In this document: positions 1 through 7,566 of the stretch, piece after piece
Layout of the letters: each line of letters opens with the position of its first letter
How positions within the stretch are numbered: the first letter of the stretch is position 1
Assembly: GCA_024114885.1 (NCBI GenBank)
Contig: CP099419.1
Span: forward strand, 1,674,001 to 1,738,000
Direction of reading: 5' to 3'
DNA from: Septoria linicola
Taxonomy: Eukaryota > Ascomycota > Dothideomycetes > Mycosphaerellales > Mycosphaerellaceae
DNA length: 64,000 nucleotides
Program-made: the position numbers and the translations under genes
Notes under the pieces: generated by a model
The model's input: only the letters and a program-made list of their open reading frames with translations
Told to the model about the DNA's origin: nothing
Databases searched by the model: none

Positions 1-148
1 GATGAGCATCACCGAGCTCGCGTTGGCAACAATAGCACACTACTGTTTGACTGGGAATCGATTGTCCTACAACACATCGTTCCGCGCATTCGGAAGAGCC
101 AGACCTACGGATTGTCACGATTAAGCATATTTGGAGTGACTGTATCAC

Positions 149-745
149 ATGGACGGCCCTGGTCTTCTGAGTATTCCTACTGAGCTTAGGCTATTAATAC
201 TGGAATTCCTGCTTACCAGCCCTACTATTCTGGCAGTAGGAGGCTCGTACAGACCGTCATTCGTCAATCTCTCAGCTCCGCCTGCCGTGTTTGGGAGTGA
301 CAGTACTGAGAAGATCCAGGCCATACAGCCAGCAATCAGCTTCACAAGCCGACAGCTCAGAGCAGAGGCTTTGCCAATATTCTACGCTTGTAACTGCTTC
401 CAGCTTGCACTCCATTACCGACGCGCGCGGGCTGAAGTAGTCAGGTGGCTCGACTCGACTGTTCAAAACACAGGCCTTGCATCGAATCTGTGGCATATCA
501 CCATCAAACATCGGTTCGGAATTCTAGACTACAGAGGGAACATTGATCTGAACCTCAAGGACTTCCACATCAGCGGTCCACACCTGTGGTTCAACTCCAT
601 TCCGCCGATATACATCAAAGAAGTTGAGGGTATAATAGAACAGGGCCGCAACCGAAGCCTCCTGTGCTCACACGAACGACCTGGAGAATTAATCGTTGAT
701 ACGCTTCGGCAGCTCATCGAGGTGCTCGGTGTTGTGCTCGACTAG
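149..745 (+). CDS. F-box-like protein, divergent (first of a pair)
   Basis: Uninterrupted 198-codon frame from ATG to TAG. The N-terminal stretch (residues 5-20, IPTELRLLILEFLL) has the leucine/proline pattern of fungal F-box or F-box-like helices. It is followed by the 'RQLRAEALPIFY' segment typical of the many small uncharacterised F-box-like proteins of Mycosphaerellales. Such proteins are thought to be SCF ubiquitin-ligase adaptors, but here that is inference from the N-terminal pattern only. There is no signal peptide or membrane segment. The next frame, with the same layout, starts only 14 bp after the stop, so this could be the first half of a two-domain protein joined by an intron I did not resolve. 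Confidence 0.55.
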   Translation: MDGPGLLSIPTELRLLILEFLLTSPTILAVGGSYRPSFVNLSAPPAVFGSDSTEKIQAIQPAISFTSRQLRAEALPIFYACNCFQLALHYRRARAEVVRWLDSTVQNTGLASNLWHITIKHRFGILDYRGNIDLNLKDFHISGPHLWFNSIPPIYIKEVEGIIEQGRNRSLLCSHERPGELIVDTLRQLIEVLGVVLD

Positions 746-759
746 GTACTCCGACTGGT

Positions 760-1422
760 ATGGCAAGTGCAGAAGCTTATATGGCAAGCCTGAACGCTTC
801 TCTATACCCATATACCCGAAGCGAAATACCCCCGATGAAGTCGGGAAGCCCGGCGAGGGTTGGTCCTGCGGTGATTGGGAGATGTCATCTACTAGAGCTT
901 CCCAAGGAGTTACGAATGTTAATCTGGGACTATTATCTTGACACAGTGCCTACACTAGTCAAACTCGAACAGTATCACACTTTGCACGATTTTCGCCGTT
1001 TCTGGCAACCAGAACTGAGTAGCGTGAGTCGTGGGATCAGGAGCGAGCTTCTTCCACAGTTCTATCGCCGCTGCAGATTCCATCTGCAAGGCGTCAACGA
1101 AGACGGCGATTGCGAGGTCGAGCTGTTTTTAAACAGAACCGAATCTTATCAAGCTCTCCATCAGAATATGAGGATTGTGGTCATTCATGGTTTGATCGCC
1201 TGTACAGGTCGCTGGCTGGGAGAATTTGACCTGAAGCGGTTCGCTCTTAATGTTGACAAGTATTGGAAGCACTCGATGGAGGGCGAGTACAGTGGGATGA
1301 TTGCAGATCTTGAGGCTGTGTTCTCATGGGCATCGCAGAATGTCAGCTCCACAGACTCTAGAGCGCCAGTGTTGAGGAAACTCCTTGATATTATGCGGGC
1401 AAGAGGAGTGTTTCTGTGGTAG
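760..1422 (+). CDS. F-box-like protein, divergent (second of a pair)
   Basis: 220-codon frame from ATG. Residues 44-60 (LLELPKELRMLIWDYYL) match the F-box-like start of the preceding gene. The 'RSELLPQFYRRCRFHL' segment corresponds to the neighbour's 'RAEALPIFYACNCFQL', so the two are probably diverged tandem copies of one family. The first 40 residues look unstructured, and a later start is possible. The function is not known; an SCF adaptor role is only inferred. It could be one gene with the upstream frame, because 14 bp is very short for a fungal intergenic space. Confidence 0.55.
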   Translation: MASAEAYMASLNASLYPYTRSEIPPMKSGSPARVGPAVIGRCHLLELPKELRMLIWDYYLDTVPTLVKLEQYHTLHDFRRFWQPELSSVSRGIRSELLPQFYRRCRFHLQGVNEDGDCEVELFLNRTESYQALHQNMRIVVIHGLIACTGRWLGEFDLKRFALNVDKYWKHSMEGEYSGMIADLEAVFSWASQNVSSTDSRAPVLRKLLDIMRARGVFLW

Positions 1423-1926
1423 GTAAGCATTGCGGATATGCGCCTCTCCGCCTCTACCAGTGATGCTAACATGTCGTGCGCATAGCGACGACGATGAATT
1501 CATCGTGGATGGAGACCCAGTCGGCTATTGAGCATCCTGGGCAAGGCAAGCTGGACGCTGACGTCCGACATTCGTATAGCGATATCAGGCCATGCTGGTG
1601 CTCGCACGTTGGCGTGACAGATTACATCCAAAATCGAATGTTGCAGAGCCATGTCGGAAACATGATCGAGACAGAACGAATCCCAGGGTCCCGAAATAAT
1701 AGTGTCAGAGAGCACATCGTTCGATTCCACTTTTGCCTCCACACCCCGGTAAACTCAAAGCGCGAACATCATGCGATTCCTGGCCTCTGGCGAATCACAA
1801 GGCCTACATTACAGAATCTTATGTTCGTATAATAAGTGTTGCGTTCGTGTTCTCAGACAAATAGTCTTGCATTCTGCATTTCTACTCACACTACCATCGA
1901 GGACTGTTGGTATTCTCATAGCAACA
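1423..1926. other. Intergenic, nothing recognised
   Basis: About 500 bp between the F-box-like pair and a weak small gene. Short open frames exist on both strands, but none resembles a known protein or joins sensibly across splice sites. Confidence 0.4.
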
Positions 1927-2427
1927 ATGGAGAATGAGGATCTGCTCACTATCGCTGCATCGATCGCCGTCATTGTCTGGTCTGTGGTGATGAACACACT
2001 TTACAACGCCGAGCAGCACAGAGAGAAAATGGCGTCTGAAGGACGGGCAGTTGGCTCGCGTCTACGTGCAAATGTTCTTCAGCAGGTAAGTCCCAAATTG
2101 AATTGTGCACAATCACCAACTTATATTCTCCACAGACAACATGATGTGGACTTATGTAACTGCCGCTTCCGCCAGCTGTCGGACGATCCAGGCATGTCAC
2201 GGGCTTATCAAATTTTGCAAGAAGCCAGAGCGTACTGCATTACTGCAAATATCCGGTATGGAGGCTATATGCTACAATATCGGCAGGCCCACACGACACC
2301 TATCAAGCCTACCCATTTGTCAACAGTCTCCGCCAGTGGTCTCAGCGAACGAATGCTGCCCATTAGACCTCAGAGGAACGAATACGACTCCGGGTCGATG
2401 AAACAAGAATCTCGTTTTCTCGTTTGA
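1927..2427 (+). CDS. Possible small membrane protein, two exons
   Basis: Weak prediction. ATG at 1927 opens a frame with a hydrophobic helix (residues about 5-20, LLTIAASIAVIVWSVVMN) followed by a charged segment. A good donor (GTAAGT at 2086) follows. Joining to the acceptor at 2175 keeps the frame and gives a 136-residue protein (exons 1927-2085 and 2176-2427). A nearer acceptor at 2135 gives an immediate stop. Reading straight through is also open, so the intron is not forced. I do not recognise the family. It may be a remnant or chance frame. Confidence 0.25.
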   Translation: MENEDLLTIAASIAVIVWSVVMNTLYNAEQHREKMASEGRAVGSRLRANVLQQVSPKLNCAQSPTYILHRQHDVDLCNCRFRQLSDDPGMSRAYQILQEARAYCITANIRYGGYMLQYRQAHTTPIKPTHLSTVSASGLSERMLPIRPQRNEYDSGSMKQESRFLV

Positions 2428-2793
2428 TCACCAACTCGTGCGACCGCACGGTTTGCACGATCGATTACGTGCGATCGAAGTCTGGCGCATTGGCAGTAGT
2501 TCTTGGAATCCATCTTCCATATCCTGGCGATCAAGACCATACTGGAACACGATGCAGACGAACATCCAACAACACGACAAGCTCCATCTCGTCCCTGCGG
2601 ATCTGCATTTTCATTGCCCATGCTTGCAGAGCATATTGATGAAGATGTCTCATCTTCGTTCAATGATCACGTTGTCCAAGGAAGGAAAGGACTGTTTCCA
2701 CGCTCACGAGACTAGGCACGCCGAATGGCAATACAATTGCCGTCTTCCTCCTAGGCATGGCGGGCACGCAGGCAGGATGTCGGTGGGCACGAC

Positions 2794-2804
2794 GGGGGGG
2801 GGGG
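2794..2804. repeat. G11 homopolymer run
   Basis: Eleven consecutive G residues, the longest such run I noticed in the window. It lies in non-coding DNA. Homopolymers of this length are prone to length error in sequencing and assembly. Confidence 0.9.
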
Positions 2805-3054
2805 TGACTCGACACTGTTAGGAGGTGCCATTACCTTTGCGGAGGCGGCACAGAGACTAGATATTGTAGCAGATATTGTTTCGTAGAAGAATCGATTAGC
2901 TTACTTTGAATGTGGCCTTGCCGAGAGTATTGAGCTCTTTGCATTCATCTTGTGCACGATGAATCGTCACAAATCGACCAAGGACGTGCTATCGTCGCAC
3001 AGGCTACGCTGTGTCATCTGGGTCGACTTTGTACTGTACACTCTGACGGTCTAG

Positions 3055-3066
3055 CTAACTAGTTAG
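3055..3066. promoter_or_regulatory. 12-bp palindrome CTAACTAGTTAG upstream of cyclophilin gene
   Basis: Perfect inverted repeat about 83 bp upstream of the cyclophilin ATG. Shorter or near-perfect forms occur in several other promoters of this window (see the findings), which suggests a shared promoter element. No binding factor is known to me. Confidence 0.4.
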
Positions 3067-3148
3067 AGCTTGGCGTCATACCTTTCCCTTCTTAACATTT
3101 TTGCGACTTCTTCAACAACAACACACACCACCGAGCACCAAATTCGCA

Positions 3149-4948
3149 ATGGGCAAAGGTAAGTACTCTCCGGTCTGGCGTATTCAGTATACATATTGAC
3201 GAGCGTCAGGTACCGACAAGCTGTACGTATGTTTCGATGCGACAACGCCGACCACCAAACCTCACTAATGTCCACAACAGATCACCCACTCGGAGTGGTC
3301 TAGCGAAGATGCCTTTGGTGCTTCAGCTGGAGCGAACGCTCGCAGATCTGCAAATGCTGGAGCTGGCGCAAACTTCAAGCGACTGCCCTTCTCATTCTGC
3401 GCGGTCTCGCTCCAGCCTTTTGAGCATCCCGTCTGCACGGCCGAGGGCACAATCTTCGACCTGACGAACATCCTTCCTTGGATCAAAAAGCATGGAACCA
3501 ACCCTATCAACGGACAGCCGCTGAAGAGCTCGGAGCTGATCAAGCTGAACTTTGCGAAGAACGAGGAGGGCGAATACGTCGATCCAGTCACCTTCAAGGT
3601 CATTACGGACAATACGCATTTGGTGGGCATTAAAACAACTGGCAATGTTTACAGCTACGACACCGTCCAGAGGCTCAACATCAAGGCGAAGAATTGGAGG
3701 GACTTGGTCAGCGACGAAGAGTTCAAGAGGAGCGACATTATCACACTGCAGGATCCGCAAAATCTGGAGTCACGGAATCTCAGTGACTTCAAATATCTGA
3801 AGGAGGGACAGAGTACGCTTACGGCGGATCAGGAAGCAGAGCGAAGTGCTGGTGTCAATGATCAGAATCTAGGAAGTGCGGCAAAGATCCTGAAAGCGAA
3901 AGAAGCAGTTGCGAAGGCCAGAGCAGAGAGGGAGAAAGCTTCTAGTGGGAACGCAACAGCAGAGGCACAAGCACTGGCGAACGCGCGAAAAGCGCAGGCA
4001 GAGGTCGCAAGATCCTCTCGAGCATCGAAACCGGTACCACGCAACGCCGCGCGATACACGACGGGTGCTGCTGCGGCCGCTTTTACCAGCACAGGACTGA
4101 CGCCATCGACTGATTCCTCGAGAGCGATCATGACCGATGAAGAGTATATGTTGAAACCGAAGCGTGTGAAGCAGAAAGGCTATGTCCGTATGACGACCAA
4201 TCTGGGTTCCATGAATATCGAGCTCTATCCTGAATTTGCGCCAAAAGCAGTCTGGAACTTTATACAGCTCTCAAAGCGTGGCTACTACAATGGCGTGAAC
4301 TTTCACAGGAACATTCAGCGCTTCATGATACAGGGTGGTGATCCAACAGGAACAGGCCGGGGAGGACAGAGCTGCTGGGGTAAGACATTCACAGACGAGC
4401 TCGAAGGACCTCTTAAGCACGATGGTCGCGGAGTGCTGAGTATGGCCAACAAGGGCAAAGACACGAACACCAGCCAATTCTTCATCCTGTACCGGCAAGC
4501 GCCACACCTCAACCTCAAGCATACGATATTTGGACGTGTGATGGAGGGGCTGGACACGCTTGACAAGCTGGAGGGTGTTGAAGTGGATGAAGGGAATCGT
4601 CCTCTGCAGAGCTGCACGATACAAGACATGGCTGTTCTCATCGATCCTTTCGAAGACTATCTGAAGGAACGAGACGAGAAGGACGCAGCTGAGGCACGAA
4701 AAGAGCGATTGAAGAAGGAGGGCGGCGCAGAGGACGAACGTACAACATGGACAGGTAAACGCATACGAGCAGACGGCAAGGTCGGTGATGCGTCAGGTGA
4801 GACCGAAGTTGGCAAGTATCTGAAACAGGCGAGCACAGCTGCGGAGCAGGAGGATGAGATAGTCGGCGAGTGGGACGAGCCTGAAATGGCTCCTTCTGCC
4901 AAAAAGGTGAAGAAAGGCGGCGGATTTGGGGACTTTTCAGCCTGGTGA
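3149..4948 (+). CDS. U-box peptidyl-prolyl isomerase, PPIL2/CYP60 type
   Basis: Spliceosome-associated cyclophilin with an N-terminal U-box, a nuclear putative E3 ligase. Gene model: exons 3149-3158, 3210-3226 and 3281-4948. Introns of 51 and 54 bp have clear GTAAGT/CAG and GTATGT/CAG borders and restore the family N-terminus (MGKGTDKLYITHSEWSS). The U-box lies at roughly residues 40-110 (FCAVSLQPFEHPVCTAEG, then DPVTFKVITDNTHLV). The cyclophilin domain is at about 310-470, with FHRNIQRFMIQGGDPTGTG, NTSQFFI and the tail motif HTIFGRV. A charged, lysine-rich tail ends in FGDFSAW. The first two coding exons are only 10 and 17 nt. Length of about 565 residues fits the family. Confidence 0.93.
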
Positions 4949-5247
4949 GCTCCGCTGTAGAGGTCAGTCTTCATCCTGCCACGATATTATATTCCTGAAG
5001 CGATACAGAATGGCACAGCGCGTGCTAGTCTCAATCAAAAATGCAGCCGCTGCTTAGCAGAAGTGCAATTGCTTCGGTCCCTGCCAGAGGAATCAAGAAA
5101 GCGTTCGTGGCAGAGTGCTTCTTGCATGTTCGACCGCTCCATTCGCTCTAATCATGTGTCGGGGTATCTCTATGTCGCTGCGCCATTGTACTCCGATTCT
5201 TCACCTCTATTCGACTACTGTCGCCCAGACTCTCTCATTCTGATGTT

Positions 5248-5600
5248 CTATTCCGCGAAGCAATCCTCGTACTTCTTGCTGTGTTTGCTATCGGCGTGCT
5301 GCTCGAGGGCGGGCTTCTTCGCAGTGGACTGGAAATCCTGGAAGCACTGGAAGAGCGAGCGAGTGATTAGTAGAGACTTCCAGATAAATTCATCCCAACG
5401 AGATGGGCTATCGCAGCGAGACCTACCACCTTGCACTTGATCGTCTTGGCCGCAGCGTTCTACATGATCCGACACGTCAGTGGCCATCACAGTCATGATC
5501 TTTTTGCAGAATGACCTACAGCCTTAAGTTGCGAACCCTTGCTGGCTGTATCTTTGGCATTGCGCTCACGCTTCTGTTGTGCCTTTGCTCCGTTGCCCAT
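5248..5600 (-). CDS. 4F5-type small zinc-binding protein, three exons
   Basis: Assembled from three exons: 5520-5600, 5427-5459 and 5248-5346 (read on the minus strand), with introns of 60 and 80 bp. The joined 70-residue protein starts MGNGAKAQQKRERNAKD, continues SQLKANAAAKTIKCKVC, and ends with a C2H2-like pattern (CKVC, then EQHADSKH) and KKYEDCF. This matches the small eukaryotic 4F5/At2g23090-like family throughout. The biological role of the family is poorly defined; zinc and nucleic-acid binding is presumed. Single-frame reading hides the gene, because each exon is in a different frame. Confidence 0.9.
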
Positions 5601-6332
5601 TGTGCCGGTCTGGTCGATGTAGAGAGTCTCTGAGATGGAGAAGGTGTCTGTGTATTTTCGATTGAAATTGTTTTGCCAAAGTGTCAGCAGTTGAGAAATT
5701 GCTCGCAGGAGTTTGCTGAAGCCAAAGGCGTTCGAGGAGCACGTTGCGGCAAATGGCAACAGCGAATCAGCTTCGACAGGGCCATCGGCGTTGGTGTGAA
5801 CATCACCGGCCGACATCTTGTCTCCTCCACCGGACTCATCGCTTTCAAGGACATGCCACTCGATCAAACTTCGTGAGTCACGAGCATACACAAGCACTGC
5901 GCGACAAGACAGCCGGAATAGACCAATCGCGAGTCTGCGGCCGACCACAGCTGGCACAAGAAAATGATGGTTGCCACTCGCCACTTGTGGCTGTTTCTTG
6001 GAACGAGCAGGCTACCTAGTCTACGTACACCCTCCACGACCTATCACCGTCACCAGTGCCTATAGTGAAGCACACGCGGCATGTGCCCACCTAGCTCTCA
6101 CACGGTTCTTGCTGCTTCCATGGTATTCACCTGCTTTCTGTCTACTTCTCCGCTCCCACAGATCGTGAGAACCGAAGTCCGCGTGGCTGACCAACGCCAT
6201 ACGTGCTATCTGGCTGCCTTGCATTCGTCTCGTAGTTCGGGTAGGTGGTCGTGCTATGCTGGACACTCTATAAGAATGTAGCTATTTCGCGTTGCTTCCT
6301 CTTGCTTTCTTTCAGTCAAACTCACAATCAAC
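5601..6332. other. Divergent promoter region, 4F5 gene and Hsp20
   Basis: About 730 bp between the two divergent start codons. A TATAAG box lies near the Hsp20 side. I looked for the alternating GAA/TTC pattern of heat-shock elements and saw no convincing array. Confidence 0.5.
6269..6274 (+). promoter_or_regulatory. TATA box of Hsp20 gene
   Basis: TATAAG 59 bp before the Hsp20 start codon, in a CT-rich leader. A TATA element is common in stress-inducible fungal genes. Assigned by position and sequence only. Confidence 0.5.
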
Positions 6333-7232
6333 ATGCCATCAGTACACTACTACAATCAAATGGGTCCATTTTGGGACTTCGTTGCAAACCTCGAGCAACA
6401 AGGCACCAATCGTGCCACAGAGCCTTCGCATAACGAGACCGAACAAACCAATTCATGGGCACAAGGCTGGCGAGGTTTCCCGTTCGGATCTATGCCTCAT
6501 CGAGGTCGTCATGGCCATGGCCACGACTCACACAGACCACGGCCTCCGCCGCCACCACATCACGAAGGACATGCAGCGCCACCGGCAGACAATCAAGACG
6601 CCGAGGCCGGGCCATCTGAGCCCAGAGGACCACCTCCACCGTTCTCGGAATCCGACAACGAAGAAAGAGGCCATCACGGACGACACGATCATGGGCGTCA
6701 CGGACCCGGCGCTCGTGGCGGCCACTGTGGAGGACGTCGTGACGGACCACGCGGCTTTGGAGGAAAGCGAGGCCACTTCCACCCATACGGCGGCTTCGGA
6801 CCCTTTGGCCAGATCGCCGAGATGTTCCAGGACCAGCTCTTTGGCGAGCAGAACAGCGAAAAGACCCCCAAGTCAGAAGACTTTGTCCCAGAAGTAGACG
6901 TCTTCGACACCGAGTCGTCGTTTGTCGTTCATGTCAGCTTGCCTGGCGTCAAGAAAGAAGATGCAGGCGTCAATTGGGATGCTGAGAAGTCCGAGCTCAG
7001 CATCGCTGGCGTTGTCTACAGGCCGGGCGATGAGGAATTCTTGAAGACTCTTGCGCTGGATGAGCGCAAGGTGGGCGCGTTCGAAAGAAAAGTGCGCTTG
7101 GGCAGCAGAGCGAATCCGGCGCAGGTGGACGTTGATGGTATGACAGCCAGGTTGGAGGATGGTGTTTTGAGGATCGACGTGCCGAAGCTTGATGCTGAGT
7201 ACGTTGAGATCAAGAAGGTAGATATTGAGTAA
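6333..7232 (+). CDS. Small heat-shock protein, Hsp20/alpha-crystallin (Hsp30-like)
   Basis: Intronless 299-residue ATP-independent chaperone. The start MPSVHYYNQMGPFWDFV resembles fungal Hsp30 N-termini. The alpha-crystallin domain occupies about residues 185-299: FVPEVDVFDTESSFVVHVSLPG opens it, and GVLRIDVPKLD, near the end, carries the conserved G-V-L signature. Between them (about 45-160) is a long low-complexity segment rich in His, Gly, Pro and Arg, which makes this protein larger than typical 20-30 kDa members. It is probably cytosolic, with no targeting signal seen. Confidence 0.9.
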   Translation: MPSVHYYNQMGPFWDFVANLEQQGTNRATEPSHNETEQTNSWAQGWRGFPFGSMPHRGRHGHGHDSHRPRPPPPPHHEGHAAPPADNQDAEAGPSEPRGPPPPFSESDNEERGHHGRHDHGRHGPGARGGHCGGRRDGPRGFGGKRGHFHPYGGFGPFGQIAEMFQDQLFGEQNSEKTPKSEDFVPEVDVFDTESSFVVHVSLPGVKKEDAGVNWDAEKSELSIAGVVYRPGDEEFLKTLALDERKVGAFERKVRLGSRANPAQVDVDGMTARLEDGVLRIDVPKLDAEYVEIKKVDIE

Positions 7233-7566
7233 TGTAATTACGCGGGGACGAGGAGCACACTGCTCAGGTAAGTATTGGATAAACGGAGTTGGGGTATATT
7301 AGATATGTCTCCATGTAAATGTATGCAGTAACGATCGAATGATGATGGTATATTTGACAAAACTCGCCGGTACCGATTGAGTGATGAGCCAGCTTTAAGC
7401 CATATTCATGTAATCAAACAACGGAAGGAACAATTGATAGTGCGAGCCAGATTAGGGGATGCCGACTCCGGGACATTGGTTTCTGGAGGGCTAGATACTG
7501 ATATCTCGTGCTACTCGATGTAATGATCAATAGCCATGCTATATAGACATGGTGTGGACGCTGATA
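7233..7566. other. Convergent 3' region
   Basis: About 330 bp between the stop codons of the Hsp20 and USA1-like genes. Only presumed 3' untranslated sequence is seen. Confidence 0.5.

Larger units (their letters stand above)
2428..3148. other. Intergenic, promoter side of the cyclophilin gene
   Basis: About 720 bp. It holds an 11-base G run and the 12-base palindrome listed separately. A plus-strand frame at about 2438-2821 shows no recognisable domain, and the G run falls near its end. No other gene is seen. Confidence 0.4.

Noticed and set aside
5980..6332. Heat-shock element array upstream of Hsp20
   Set aside because: Isolated TTC and GAA triplets occur, but none has the regular 5-bp alternating spacing.
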